45,374 nt of DNA from Coriobacteriia bacterium (GCA_030652345.1 JAUSAU010000093.1:1-45374), one strand, 5' to 3'; positions 34,009 to 44,699 are shown, counted from the stretch's first letter. Made by a program: numbers and translations. Notes: generated by a model from the letters alone, not told the origin.

Positions 34009-34296
34009 ATGAATCTGAAGCCGTTGGGCGACCGCGTGGTCGTCAAAGCCGCTGAGGCCGAGCAGAAGACCGCCTCGGGCATCATCCTCGCCGATTCCGC
34101 CAAGGAGAAGCCGGTGCGTGGCACCGTCATCGCCGTGGGCGAAGGCAAGGTCAAGGACGATGGCGCCCGCATCCCCGTGGATGTGAAGGTCGGCGACACC
34201 GTCATCTACAGCAAGTACGGCGGCACCGAGGTCAAGGTCGATGGCGAGGAGTACCTCATCCTTCGCGCCGACGACATCTACGCGGTCGTCAGCTAG
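34009..34296 (+). CDS. groES: Co-chaperonin GroES
   Basis: This 95-residue protein forms the heptameric lid of GroEL. The N-terminus [13 protein letters not shown], the mobile loop [18 protein letters not shown] and the C-terminal [14 protein letters not shown] are all present. GGAGGG lies before ATG 34009. A promoter and CIRCE lie 100-170 bases upstream. Confidence 0.98.
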   Translation: MNLKPLGDRVVVKAAEAEQKTASGIILADSAKEKPVRGTVIAVGEGKVKDDGARIPVDVKVGDTVIYSKYGGTEVKVDGEEYLILRADDIYAVVS

Positions 34297-35991
<1,695 letters not shown>

Positions 35992-36031
35992 CCCTCGCGG
36001 CTGCATCACCTGCTCCATCACGCATCGACGG

Positions 36032-36058
36032 AGGGCCCCGGCACCACGCCGGGGCCCT
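36032..36058 (+). terminator. Terminator after groEL
   Basis: AGGGCCCCGGC at 36032-36042 pairs perfectly with GCCGGGGCCCT at 36048-36058 around ACCAC, followed by the T-rich TTCTGTGT. This is one of the few intrinsic-type terminators in the window. Confidence 0.8.
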
Positions 36059-36142
36059 TCTGTGTGGGCGAGGTAGACTGGTAGGCGCTGCAGGGTCTTC
36101 GGGCCCCCGCACCGAGTCCTGTTCCCGACGCGGAGGTACCGC

Positions 36143-37273
36143 GTGCGCATCCTGATGGTCACCGATACCTACGCTCCGGCCCGAAACGGCGTGGCGATGT
36201 GGGTCGCTCTCTCCGTTCGCGAGCTCGTCGCGAGGGGACACGAGGTCGAGGTCCTGACCTACGCGCACGACAGGCGCGAGCCGGGTGACGTGGTCATGCA
36301 CGAGTTGCCCGCGTGGTTCGGCATCGATCCCGACTTCAAGGTCGCGCCCATCCTCAGCGGACTGCCGGACTCCCTGAAGGACCGGACGTGGGATATCGTC
36401 CACATCCACCACCCGATCCTGCTCGGCCCCCGCGGCATCGATCTGGGTCGCGACCGGGAGGCCAAGGTCGTCTTCACCTGCCACTCGGTCTACACGGACT
36501 ACCTCGACGAGTACTACTGGGGACTGGGCAAGGTGCTCAAGCCGGGGCTGAACGCTCACACGGCACGTTTCGTGAACTCATGCGACCTCGCGTTCGCGCC
36601 CTCCACGCGCACCGTGCGCTGGCTGCGTGAGTGCGGTGTGACCGCGCGCATCGAGATCCTTGAAGCGCCCGCCGACACGGAGCGGATCACCTGCACCGCT
36701 CGCGCTCATGCGCGCGAGCGCCTCGGGCTCGGCGACGTGCCGGTGGCGCTCTACGTCGGCCGGATCGCCGACGAGAAGCGCGTCGAGGAGCTCGTCGACG
36801 AGTTCGCCGTCACCGTGCGGACGGTGCCGGGCGCTCAGCTGGCGCTCGCGGGCACGGGCCACCGCGTCGAGCGGGTGCGCGCACGAGCGGCACGCCTCGG
36901 CATCGGCGATCGCGTGCGGCTTCTCGGTCCGCTGGCGGGTGAGGATCTGGGGCTGTGGTACTCCGCCGCCGACATCTGCGTGAGCGCATCCCGTTCGGAG
37001 ACCGGCCCCCTGACCGTCGTCGAGGCGATGGCGTGCGGGACCCCGACGGTCTCGCTGCGCGCCCCCGGCTTCGAGGACCGCATCGTCGACCGGGTCAACG
37101 GTCTGCTCGCTCCTGACCGCCCGGGCGCCCTCGGGGTGGCCATGGCCCGCGTGCTGGCGGACCCGGTACTGCAGGCGCGCATGGCCGCGGCATCGGTGGA
37201 GCGCGCCCCGCAGTACACCCCCGCGGCCGTGACGGACCGGATGGTCGCGATGTACGAGGACCTGCTCGCCTGA
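36143..37273 (+). CDS. Glycosyltransferase family 4 protein
   Basis: This 376-residue GT-B glycosyltransferase has the N-terminal domain start ILMVTDTYAPARNGVAMWV. The C-terminal donor domain has LYVGRIADEKRVEELVDEF and ends in the E-x7-E region SETGPLTVVEAMACGTPTV. It resembles enzymes that glycosylate glycolipids such as diacylglycerol or phosphatidylinositol, but the acceptor cannot be read from sequence. GGAGG at about 36132 sets GTG 36143. It stands between groEL and ychF with no partner genes. Confidence 0.88.
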   Translation: MRILMVTDTYAPARNGVAMWVALSVRELVARGHEVEVLTYAHDRREPGDVVMHELPAWFGIDPDFKVAPILSGLPDSLKDRTWDIVHIHHPILLGPRGIDLGRDREAKVVFTCHSVYTDYLDEYYWGLGKVLKPGLNAHTARFVNSCDLAFAPSTRTVRWLRECGVTARIEILEAPADTERITCTARAHARERLGLGDVPVALYVGRIADEKRVEELVDEFAVTVRTVPGAQLALAGTGHRVERVRARAARLGIGDRVRLLGPLAGEDLGLWYSAADICVSASRSETGPLTVVEAMACGTPTVSLRAPGFEDRIVDRVNGLLAPDRPGALGVAMARVLADPVLQARMAAASVERAPQYTPAAVTDRMVAMYEDLLA

Positions 37274-37279
37274 TAGACT
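37251..37279 (+). promoter_or_regulatory. Possible ychF promoter
   Basis: An extended -10 (TGA before TAGACT, 37274-37279) lies 17 bases after a weak TGTACG (37251-37256). The predicted start is about 50 bases before ychF. Confidence 0.4.
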
Positions 37280-37310
37280 GCCGCGGGGCGCGAGGCGCCC
37301 GTCATCGGCA
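37279..37310. other. Two-tier hairpin between the glycosyltransferase and ychF
   Basis: GGGCGC (37286-37291) pairs with GCGCCC (37295-37300), and flanking TGCCG (37279-37283) with CGGCA (37306-37310). It may be a terminator for the glycosyltransferase gene or a leader fold of ychF. Confidence 0.4.
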
Positions 37311-37336
37311 GTACGCACCCTCCAAGGAGCTCACCC

Positions 37337-38401
37337 GTGGCACTCTCCATCGGCATCGTCGGACTTCCCAACGTCGGCAAGTCGACGCTGTTCACCGCGC
37401 TCACCAAGAAGACCGGCGTGGCGGCGAACTACCCCTTCGCCACGATCGACCCGAACGTCGGCGTCGTGCCGGTCCCGGACTCACGCCTCGACCGCCTCGC
37501 CGAGCTCGTGCACCCCGAACGCACGCTGCCGGCGGTCGTCGAGTTCGTCGACATCGCCGGTCTCGTGAAGGGCGCGAACGAGGGCGAGGGCCTCGGCAAC
37601 AAGTTCCTCGCGAACATCCGTGAGACCGACGCGATCTGCGAGGTCGTGCGCTACTTCTCGGACCCGGACGTCATCCACGTCGAGGGTCGTGTGGACCCCG
37701 CGGACGACGTCGAGACGATCCGTACCGAGCTCGTCCTGGCCGACCTCGGCACGCTCGAGAAGGCCATGGTGCGCCTCGAGAAGGAAGCACGGCGCGACAA
37801 GGGCCTCGGGCCCAAGGTCGCTCTCGCGAAGCGGCTGTGGGATTGGATGGAGCAGGGCCACCGCGCCGCGCGCATGGAGATGACCGACGCCGAGCGCGAG
37901 CTCGTCGCCGACCTGCATCTGCTCACCATGAAGCCGATGCTCTACGTCGCCAACGTGGACGAGGCCGACATCCACGTCGAGCTGCCCGCGATCGACGGCG
38001 TCGTCCCGATCAAGATCTGTGCGAAGGTCGAGGCCGACCTGGCTGAACTCGATGCCGAGGAAGCGGCTGAGTACCTGGTCGAACTCGGGCTGGACCAGCC
38101 AGGCCTCAACACACTCATCCGTGAGGCGTATCGCCTCCTGGGACTCCAGAGCTACTTCACTGCCGGCGAGAAGGAGGTCCGAGCCTGGACCGTCCGCATC
38201 GGTGCGAAGGCCCCGGAGGCGGCCGGCGTCATCCATACCGATTTCGAGCGCGGCTTCATCAAGGCCGAGGTCATTGGCTACTCCGACTACGACGAACTGG
38301 GCACCGAGGCCGCCGCGAAGGCCGCAGGCAAGCTGCGCATCGAGGGCAAGGACTACACGGTGGTCGACGGTGACGTGATGCACTTCCGCTTCAACGTCTG
38401 A
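37337..38401 (+). CDS. ychF: Ribosome-associated ATPase/GTPase YchF (OLA1 family)
   Basis: This 354-residue OBG-family P-loop protein usually prefers ATP and associates with ribosomes. G1 is GLPNVGKST at 8-16, and G3 lies in DIAGLVKGANEGEGLGNKFL. The C-terminal TGS domain (about 275-354) includes VIHTDFERGFIKAEVI. AAGGAG at 37324-37329 sets GTG 37337. It is monocistronic and followed by a perfect bidirectional hairpin. Confidence 0.97.
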   Translation: MALSIGIVGLPNVGKSTLFTALTKKTGVAANYPFATIDPNVGVVPVPDSRLDRLAELVHPERTLPAVVEFVDIAGLVKGANEGEGLGNKFLANIRETDAICEVVRYFSDPDVIHVEGRVDPADDVETIRTELVLADLGTLEKAMVRLEKEARRDKGLGPKVALAKRLWDWMEQGHRAARMEMTDAERELVADLHLLTMKPMLYVANVDEADIHVELPAIDGVVPIKICAKVEADLAELDAEEAAEYLVELGLDQPGLNTLIREAYRLLGLQSYFTAGEKEVRAWTVRIGAKAPEAAGVIHTDFERGFIKAEVIGYSDYDELGTEAAAKAAGKLRIEGKDYTVVDGDVMHFRFNV

Positions 38402-38423
38402 TCGAGTGGATCCGCATGAAGAC

Positions 38424-38456
38424 AGAGGCCCCGGCTGCCGAGCAGCCGGGGCCTCT
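38424..38456. terminator. Bidirectional terminator between ychF and the amidase gene
   Basis: AGAGGCCCCGGCTGC at 38424-38438 pairs perfectly with GCAGCCGGGGCCTCT at 38442-38456, a 15-bp stem with a CGA loop, between two convergent genes. It has no T-tract on either side. Confidence 0.75.
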
Positions 38457-38482
38457 GAACGTGCGGGGATCGGAGCGAGGCG

Positions 38483-40153
38483 TCAGTGCGTCACCTTGTT
38501 CACGATGGAATCCACGATGTTCGGTTGCTCCGCGTCGGTGCCCACGATGGTCCAGCGCGAGGCGCGGTAACGACGGTTGGTCATCCACAGCCGCGAGTAC
38601 GGCGACAGCACGCGGCCCCCGGTCAGCAGAAGCGGCTGACCGGTCCGCATCGATGCTGCAGCCGCGATGATCCCGGATGGCGACGGCGCCGACGGCGCTA
38701 CGGATGGCGCGATGCGGCCTGTCTTCCAGCCGGACGAGAGCACTGCGACATTGGTCCGGAAGCTGTCCGGGCCCCCGATGCGTGTGAGGCCGGGGAGTCC
38801 GGCCACGGCGCTCGGCCAGACGGCGAGAGCATCTCCGACCACGATGGTCTGCGAGATCTCCGTCGCGTGCGCGGCGAAGAAGGCGGCCGTGGCCGGTGAC
38901 AGGACGGTGCTCGGCTCCGTCAGGAGGACCGGGGTCGGCGCTCCCGTCGCGACCAAGCATGCCGAGATGGCATCGGCGAACGATGCGGACGATGCGAGCG
39001 CCACTCTGCCGGAGGTCGGCACGCCGACCTCGTCAGCGACGAGGGCCGCCGTGGAGCAGGCATCGGCCCCCGCGATGCGCCGCGCGGCCGGGGCGGACCC
39101 GGCTGCGGCCGCCGCAGCCGCGAGGACGCCGTCGGGCAGCGCTTCGGGGCTCGCGATGGCGATGATGTTCGACGGGCGGAGTCTGGCGAGCTGCGCGGCG
39201 GTGGCGGTCGGTACGCCGCCGGCGTCGGCCACCAGCACGGCCGCGCCCAGTCTCAGCGCCAGCGGTGCCGCCGTCATCGCCGACGTCGGGTCGGTGCTCG
39301 ACACCAGGAGGATGCTCTCAGCTTCGGCAGGGAACTGGGCGACGCACGCAGCCGCCGCGACTTCCGCCGGTGTGGTACCTCCGAAGCGGGGATAGCTGCG
39401 CTTGAACGGGTCGGTCGCCAGCCAGCGCTGTATGCCGCTCGCGATGGCGTGTGCGAACAGCCGGCGGACCGATGGGCGCTTCAGCGCCCTGTTGTCGGTC
39501 CGGTTGGTCACGAAACCGCCCTCGACGAGCACCGCGGGCATGTTCGACCAGCGCAGCACGTAGAAGCTCGTGAACTTGGATCCACGGCTGGGGAGCCGCA
39601 CGTGCTGCGTCATCGCGGCCTGGACGTAGCGGTTGAGTGAGCGTGCCGCGTCATCGCTGGTCGCCGACCACGTCTCGGTGCCGCGTGCGCGACGATTGCG
39701 CGACCCGTTGTTGTGGATCGAGACGAAGAGGTCCGCACCTGCCGCATTCGCGAGGTCGCAGCGCATCTGGAGGTCGTCGAGAGGCGGGCTGCCCATCCGG
39801 CGCCCGTCAGAGTAGAAGCCCCACTGACCCGTACGGCCGTTCCAGTGCCACGTCGGCACGTCGCCGGTGGTCAACTGGCGGTCGGTGGTCCGCGTCATGC
39901 CGACGTCGATCCCCGCGGACTCCAGCTCCGAGCGCAGTGCCAGCGCGATGCCGAGGTTGGCGGTCTTCTCCCGAAGGCCGAACGCGGAGGCGTTGTTGTA
40001 CACCCCGCCGTGACCGGCGTCGATGAAGACCAGGGGTGCGGCGAAGGCCGGGTTCGGCGTCGCCAGGAGGGCGCCCAGGACAAGTGCCGCCGCGATGAGC
40101 CGTGGTGTCCGGAGGCGAGCGAAGAGCGAACTGATACGAGTGTGCTGCGACAT
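38483..40153 (-). CDS. Secreted N-acetylmuramoyl-L-alanine amidase with cell-wall-binding repeats
   Basis: This 556-residue precursor has a signal peptide in residues 1-38 (hydrophobic 19-31, cleavage after AFA). The Amidase_3 domain spans about 40-246, with zinc and catalytic residues H48 and E62 (FIDAGHGG to REKTANL), H147 (SIHNNG) and E211 (LVEGGFVTN). Residues about 255-556 contain roughly three cell-wall-binding repeats of type 2, anchoring it to wall polymers. It would cleave the stem peptide from muramic acid in wall remodelling. It runs against the general direction and has its own promoter (TATACT) and a shared terminator. Confidence 0.93.
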   Translation of the reverse strand: MSQHTRISSLFARLRTPRLIAAALVLGALLATPNPAFAAPLVFIDAGHGGVYNNASAFGLREKTANLGIALALRSELESAGIDVGMTRTTDRQLTTGDVPTWHWNGRTGQWGFYSDGRRMGSPPLDDLQMRCDLANAAGADLFVSIHNNGSRNRRARGTETWSATSDDAARSLNRYVQAAMTQHVRLPSRGSKFTSFYVLRWSNMPAVLVEGGFVTNRTDNRALKRPSVRRLFAHAIASGIQRWLATDPFKRSYPRFGGTTPAEVAAAACVAQFPAEAESILLVSSTDPTSAMTAAPLALRLGAAVLVADAGGVPTATAAQLARLRPSNIIAIASPEALPDGVLAAAAAAAGSAPAARRIAGADACSTAALVADEVGVPTSGRVALASSASFADAISACLVATGAPTPVLLTEPSTVLSPATAAFFAAHATEISQTIVVGDALAVWPSAVAGLPGLTRIGGPDSFRTNVAVLSSGWKTGRIAPSVAPSAPSPSGIIAAAASMRTGQPLLLTGGRVLSPYSRLWMTNRRYRASRWTIVGTDAEQPNIVDSIVNKVTH

Positions 40154-40197
40154 GGCTGCGATGCCCCTAAGGGTGTCCGGGGATAGGTGCGACGTGT

Positions 40198-40227
40198 AGT
40201 ATACGCCCGCTGAGCCGATGGGGTCAT
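40198..40227 (-). promoter_or_regulatory. Promoter of the amidase gene
   Basis: On the minus strand, ATGACC (40227-40222) is followed after 18 bases by TATACT (40203-40198). The start of transcription would fall about 40 bases before the amidase ATG. Confidence 0.6.
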
Positions 40228-40264
40228 GCCCGCGCGACGGGCGTCACACGGGCTCCTGCTCGCG

Positions 40265-40293
40265 TTGACCCTCGCGCCCCGGCGCGCTACCCT
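40265..40293 (+). promoter_or_regulatory. Promoter of the guaB3 operon
   Basis: TTGACC (40265-40270) and TACCCT (40288-40293) are exactly 17 bases apart. This predicts a leader of about 180 nt before the GuaB3 gene. The 327-base interval 40154-40480 therefore holds divergent promoters and this leader; I see no gene in it. Confidence 0.6.
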
Positions 40294-40353
40294 GTAGCAA
40301 CCCCGCACGCCATACGCGGACTTCACCATCGCAGACCGCGTCGCAGCACTCAG

Positions 40354-40415
40354 AAGACCAGGCGCAGCACCGGCCCGCGGCTCCACGCGCGAGGGACGGA
40401 TACGCTCCTGGTCTT
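40354..40415 (+). other. Long-range stem in the guaB3 leader
   Basis: AAGACCAGG at 40354-40362 pairs perfectly with CCTGGTCTT at 40407-40415, closing a 44-base GC-rich interior. It does not match the purine or other riboswitch cores I know. A regulatory role is possible but unproven. Confidence 0.45.
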
Positions 40416-40480
40416 GCCGCATATTCGGCGGGCTCCACACCGGTACAGAGCAGATCGCTGACATAGAGGAGGCGCCCTTC

Positions 40481-41653
40481 ATGGAAGTCGAGATCGGACG
40501 CGGAAAGACCGCACGCCGGGCCTACGGGTTCGACGACCTGGCAATCGTCCCGTCCCGCCGCACCCGCGACCCGCGCGATGTGAGCATCGGATGGGAGTTC
40601 GCATTCCGCGGCAAGACCTTCAACTTCCCGCTTCCGATCCTGGCCTCCGCGATGGACGGCGTGGTCGACCCCGCCTTCGCCGTGACGCTCGGCAAGCTCG
40701 GCGGCCTGGCGGTCCTCAACCTTGAGGGGATCCAGACCCGCTACGTCGACGCGAACACGCAGCTCGACATCATCGCCTCGTTCGACAAGGAAGAGGCGAC
40801 CGCCAAGATGCAGGAGCTGTACAAGGAGCCGGTCAAGGCCGAGCTCATCACGCAGCGCATCAAGGAGATCAAGGACGGCGGTGTCCTCGCGGCGGGCTCA
40901 CTGACTCCCCAGAACTGCGAGCGCTACATCGATGCCGCGCTCGCCGGCGGGCTCGACATACTCATCATCCAGGGCACCGTCGTCTCGGCTGAGCACGTGT
41001 CGAGCTTCGACGAGCCGCTCGACCTGAATGCGTTCATCGAGCGTCTTCCGATCCCGGTCATCGTGGGCGGCTGCTGCTCGTACTCCGGCGCGCTCCACCT
41101 CATGCGCACCGGTGCTGTCGGCGTGCTCGTCGGCGTCGGCCCCGGCCACGCGTGCACCTCGCGCCGCGTGCTCGGAATCGGCGTCCCGCAGGGCACCGCG
41201 ATCGCGGATGCCGCTGCTGCCCGTATGCGTCACCTCGACGAGACGGGCACCTACTGCCACGTCATCGCCGACGGCGGAATGCGCACCGGCGGCGACCTGG
41301 CCAAGGCCATCGCCGTGGGCGCCGACTCGATCATGATCGGGTCTCCGCTCGCCAGCGCCTCCGAGGCGCCCGGCCGCGGCTTCCACTGGGGCATGGCGAC
41401 GTTCCACCCGGATCTGCCGCGCGGTACGCGCGTGAAGGCCGGCGTGAAGGGTACGCTCGAGGAGATCCTGCTCGGCCCCGCGCACCAGAACGACGGCACC
41501 CTCAACCTGCTCGGCGGCCTGCGCACCTCGATGGCCACCTGCGGCTACGAGAACCTCAAGACGTTCCAGAAGGCCGAGGTCATGGTCGCTCCGTCGCTGC
41601 AGACCGAGGGCAAGGTCCTGCAGAACAGCCAGGGCGTCGGGATGGGCCGGTAG
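40481..41653 (+). CDS. guaB3: GuaB3-family IMP dehydrogenase
   Basis: This 390-residue TIM-barrel protein of the IMP dehydrogenase/GMP reductase superfamily has no CBS insert. The catalytic loop GPGHACTSRRVLGIGVPQ puts the nucleophile at C225. ILASAMDGVVD and VIADGGMRTGGDLAKA are phosphate-binding segments. The loop and the guaA neighbour favour IMP to XMP activity over GMP reductase, although actinobacterial GuaB3 copies usually accompany a canonical GuaB. GAGGAGG precedes ATG 40481, and guaA follows without a gap. Confidence 0.9.
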   Translation: MEVEIGRGKTARRAYGFDDLAIVPSRRTRDPRDVSIGWEFAFRGKTFNFPLPILASAMDGVVDPAFAVTLGKLGGLAVLNLEGIQTRYVDANTQLDIIASFDKEEATAKMQELYKEPVKAELITQRIKEIKDGGVLAAGSLTPQNCERYIDAALAGGLDILIIQGTVVSAEHVSSFDEPLDLNAFIERLPIPVIVGGCCSYSGALHLMRTGAVGVLVGVGPGHACTSRRVLGIGVPQGTAIADAAAARMRHLDETGTYCHVIADGGMRTGGDLAKAIAVGADSIMIGSPLASASEAPGRGFHWGMATFHPDLPRGTRVKAGVKGTLEEILLGPAHQNDGTLNLLGGLRTSMATCGYENLKTFQKAEVMVAPSLQTEGKVLQNSQGVGMGR

Positions 41654-43201
41654 GTGGCATACCACGAGCACCAGGAAGTCGTATTCGTCCTCGATTTCGG
41701 CGCGCAGTACGCGCAGTTGATCGCGCGGCGCGTGCGTGAGGCGCGCGTCTACTCCGAGATCGTGCCGTTCGACATACCCGCGGCCGAGGTGGCCGCGCGC
41801 AAGCCCTCCGCCATCATCCTGTCAGGCGGCCCGGCGAGCGTGTATGCCGAGGGGGCTCCGCACATGGACCCCGCGATCCTGGATCTCGGCATCCCGATCC
41901 TCGGCTTCTGCTACGGCATCCAGGAGATGGCGCTGCACCTCGGCGGCGAGATCCCGAAGACCGACATCGGTGAGTACGGCTTCGCCGAGCTCGAGGTGAC
42001 GGACACCGCAAGCGTCTTGCTCGCGGGCGTTCCTGAGTGCTCGCAGTGCTGGATGAGCCATCGCGACAGTGTGGGCACCGCGCCCGCCGGCTTCGCGGTG
42101 ACCGCGCGCACGGGCACCACCGCGATCGCCGCCATGGAGGATCCCGCCCGCAAGCTCTTCGCGACGCAGTTCCACCCGGAGGTCGCGCACACGGAGTTCG
42201 GGCAGCACATCATCCGCACGTTCCTGCACGACATCGCGGAGATCCCGCCGACCTGGACGATGCTCAACATCATCGAGGAGACGGTCGAGGCGGTGCGCGC
42301 GCAGGTCGGCGACGCCCGCGTCATCTGCGGCCTGTCGGGCGGCGTGGACTCGAGCGTCGTCGCCGCGCTGCTGCACCGCGCCATCGGCGACCAGCTGACG
42401 TGCATCTACGTGGACCACGGCATGATGCGCCTCAATGAGTCCGAGCAGGTCGTCCACACCTTCCGCGACCACTTCCACATCAACCTCGTGCACGTGGACG
42501 CGGAGGAGCGCTATCTCACCCTCCTCGCGGGCGTCTCTGACCCCGAGGCCAAGCGCCGCATCATCGGCGAGGAGTTCTGGCAGGTCTTCTTCGAAGAGGC
42601 CACCACGCTCGAGGGCGTTCGCTACCTCGCCCAGGGCACGCTCTACCCCGACGTCATCGAGTCGGGCAACAAGCACGCCGCCAAGATCAAGAGCCACCAC
42701 AACCTCATCCCGTTCCCCACCGGCGTGCACTTCGACCTCATCGAGCCGCTCAAGGCGCTGTTCAAGGACGAGGTGCGTGCTGTCGGCAGCGAGCTGGGGC
42801 TGCCCGACGAGATCGTCCACCGGCAGCCCTTCCCGGGCCCGGGCCTCGCGGTCCGCATCATCGGCGACATCACGCACGAGAAGCTCGAGAAGCTCCGTCG
42901 GGCCGACGCGATCGTGCGCGAGGAGATCGGCGCGTGGGACACCGATCGTGAGGTGTGGCAGTACTTCGCGGTGCTCCCCGACATCAAGTCGGTCGGCGTG
43001 ATGGGTGACGAGCGCACCTACGAGAACCCGATCATCATCCGCGCCGTGGCATCCGCCGACGCGATGACCGCCGACTGGGCGCGCCTGCCCCACGAGCTGC
43101 TGGCCAAGATGAGCAATCGCATCATCAACGAGGTCGACGGCATCAACCGCGTCGCCTACGACATCACGAGCAAGCCGCCCGGCACCATCGAATGGGAATG
43201 A
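41654..43201 (+). CDS. guaA: GMP synthase (glutamine-hydrolysing)
   Basis: This 515-residue enzyme aminates XMP to GMP. The class I glutaminase domain (about 1-200) has the nucleophile C86 in GFCYGIQEM. The ATP pyrophosphatase domain has the PP-loop [10 protein letters not shown] near residue 225. The C-terminal dimerisation domain ends with [12 protein letters not shown]. The GTG start directly follows the guaB3 stop, so IMP dehydrogenation and XMP amination are genetically coupled. Confidence 0.98.
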   Translation: MAYHEHQEVVFVLDFGAQYAQLIARRVREARVYSEIVPFDIPAAEVAARKPSAIILSGGPASVYAEGAPHMDPAILDLGIPILGFCYGIQEMALHLGGEIPKTDIGEYGFAELEVTDTASVLLAGVPECSQCWMSHRDSVGTAPAGFAVTARTGTTAIAAMEDPARKLFATQFHPEVAHTEFGQHIIRTFLHDIAEIPPTWTMLNIIEETVEAVRAQVGDARVICGLSGGVDSSVVAALLHRAIGDQLTCIYVDHGMMRLNESEQVVHTFRDHFHINLVHVDAEERYLTLLAGVSDPEAKRRIIGEEFWQVFFEEATTLEGVRYLAQGTLYPDVIESGNKHAAKIKSHHNLIPFPTGVHFDLIEPLKALFKDEVRAVGSELGLPDEIVHRQPFPGPGLAVRIIGDITHEKLEKLRRADAIVREEIGAWDTDREVWQYFAVLPDIKSVGVMGDERTYENPIIIRAVASADAMTADWARLPHELLAKMSNRIINEVDGINRVAYDITSKPPGTIEWE

Positions 43202-43277
43202 ACGGGTAACGTCACGGATGTCGCCGGATCTCCGCGGAGACTGGCGTCACGAGTACCGAGGGGTCGAAGGAGACATC

Positions 43278-43544
43278 ATGTCCGACGAAGTCCGCGACGA
43301 GATCAACGCGCACCGGGTGCAGATCGACGAGATCGACTGCCGCATCGTGCAGCTCCTCAACGAGCGCGCCGTGCACTCGCTCGCCATCCGCGACCTCAAG
43401 CCCAAGGTGAGCTGGGGCCTCTACGACCCCAAGCGCGAGGAGGAGATCTTCAGCAACCTCGCGAAGTGCAACGAGGGCCCGCTGTACGGTGACAACCTCC
43501 GCGAGGTCTACGAGGCCATCCTTCATGTGATGAAGGAGCTGTAG
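43278..43544 (+). CDS. aroQ: Chorismate mutase, AroQ type
   Basis: This 88-residue all-helical protein matches the AroQ chorismate mutase fold: HRVQIDEIDCRIVQLLNERA in helix 1 and LYDPKREEEIF before helix 2. It converts chorismate to prephenate for phenylalanine and tyrosine. ATG 43278 follows AAGGAG. It is three bases from a DAHP synthase gene. In many bacteria a mutase domain fused to or bound by DAHP synthase makes it sensitive to prephenate; here the two are separate genes. Confidence 0.88.
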   Translation: MSDEVRDEINAHRVQIDEIDCRIVQLLNERAVHSLAIRDLKPKVSWGLYDPKREEEIFSNLAKCNEGPLYGDNLREVYEAILHVMKEL

Positions 43545-43547
43545 GTC

Positions 43548-44336
43548 ATGACGACAGCCAGCGCGGTCGGCGTCATCACCAAGGGCGGGCCGGTCGGCAT
43601 CTTCGCCGGCCCGTGTTCCATCGAGAGCCGCGAGCAGATCATGGAGGTCGCCGCCGTCTGCGCGGAGCTCGGCATCCGCATCCTGCGCGGCGGCGCCTAC
43701 AAGCCCCGCACGAGTCCGTACTCGTTCCAGGGACTCGAGGAGGAGGGGCTCAAGTACCTCGCCGAGGCGGGCGAGCGCTACGGCCTGCTCACCTGCACCG
43801 AGGTCGTCGACTCCGCCCATGCCGAGATCGTGGATGCGTACGTGGACATCCTGCAGATCGGTACGCGCAACATGGCGAACTTCTCCTTGCTCAAGAAGAT
43901 CGGCCTCGTGACCAAGGACTCCGGCAAGCCGGTCCTCTTCAAGCGGGGGATGGCGGCCACGATCGAGGAATGGCTCGGCGCGTCCGAGTACATCACCATG
44001 CACAACCCCAACGTGATCCTGTGTGAGCGCGGCATCCGCACGTTCGAGACCTCGACGCGCTTCACGCTCGACATAACGGCGGTGCCCGTGGTCCACAAGC
44101 TCTCTATGCTGCCGATCATCGTGGACGCGTCGCACCCGACCGGTCAGCGGGATCTCGTCGGGCCGGTGTGCAAGGCGGCGATCGCCATCGGCGCCGACGG
44201 CCTGATGATCGAGGCGCATCCGGACCCGCGCAAGGCGCTGTCCGATGGCCCGCAGTCGCTCGACCTTGCAGGACTTCGTGACCTCGTTGGCGAACTCGAA
44301 CCTGTGGCGAATGCTGTCGGAAGGACGATGGGCTAG
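43548..44336 (+). CDS. aroF: 3-Deoxy-7-phosphoheptulonate synthase (DAHP synthase), type I-beta
   Basis: This 262-residue TIM-barrel enzyme condenses PEP and erythrose-4-phosphate, the first shikimate step. [14 protein letters not shown] opens the barrel. [30 protein letters not shown] and [12 protein letters not shown] are active-site segments. There is no N-terminal ferredoxin-like regulatory domain, so regulation may come from the adjacent chorismate mutase. AAGGAG lies inside the mutase end. KDO-8-phosphate synthase is less likely, given the [16 protein letters not shown] signature. Confidence 0.93.
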   Translation: MTTASAVGVITKGGPVGIFAGPCSIESREQIMEVAAVCAELGIRILRGGAYKPRTSPYSFQGLEEEGLKYLAEAGERYGLLTCTEVVDSAHAEIVDAYVDILQIGTRNMANFSLLKKIGLVTKDSGKPVLFKRGMAATIEEWLGASEYITMHNPNVILCERGIRTFETSTRFTLDITAVPVVHKLSMLPIIVDASHPTGQRDLVGPVCKAAIAIGADGLMIEAHPDPRKALSDGPQSLDLAGLRDLVGELEPVANAVGRTMG

Positions 44337-44427
44337 CGGTCCCGATCGCTCGTACGCCACGTAGGAGCTCGTCGTGTGCGTTGTGTAGGGGCAATGGGTC
44401 GGAGTCGCATGGGGAAGGGCGACCGGG

Positions 44428-44634
44428 GTGCCGGACGCACGGCCTGATCTCTCACGTATCTGCCGCCACTGCGGCGCAGTCGACGCTGCCGCGCAGGGGC
44501 CGTGCGCCGTGTGCGGCTCGTCTGTGTGCGCGCGGTGCGGCAATACGCAGCATCTGCAGGGGCAGCGCCGGGTGACGCACAACTCCTGTGTGGCCAAAGA
44601 CGACGGCTTCACGATGATCAAGTTCGTGAAGTAG
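44428..44634 (+). CDS. Small zinc-ribbon protein of unknown function
   Basis: This 68-residue protein has three CxxC pairs (C12/C15, C26/C29, C34/C37) plus H51 and C54. That is enough ligands for two zinc sites in a treble or double ribbon. The tail DDGFTMIKFVK is not cysteine-rich. GGGGAAGGG at 44411-44419 sets GTG 44428. I do not recognise the family. It lies 91 bases after aroF and 80 bases before a UvrD-type helicase, so a nucleic-acid or protein adaptor role is possible but unsupported. Confidence 0.7.
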   Translation: MPDARPDLSRICRHCGAVDAAAQGPCAVCGSSVCARCGNTQHLQGQRRVTHNSCVAKDDGFTMIKFVK

Positions 44635-44665
44635 GGCCGCCACCACAGGATCTCCCACGATGAGA

Positions 44666-44680
44666 GGGCGCGATCCGCCC
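44666..44680 (+). terminator. Short hairpin after the zinc-ribbon gene
   Basis: GGGCG (44666-44670) and CGCCC (44676-44680) form a small stem with a CGATC loop. It is weak and has no T-tract, so it is only a possible terminator. Confidence 0.3.
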
Positions 44681-44699
44681 GCTGGGGCTCTCGGTCGGC

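Noticed and set aside
40154..40480. Small gene in the amidase-guaB3 interval
   Set aside because: No reading frame with a start, ribosome-binding site and protein-like composition is visible; the interval is explained by two divergent promoters and a leader.
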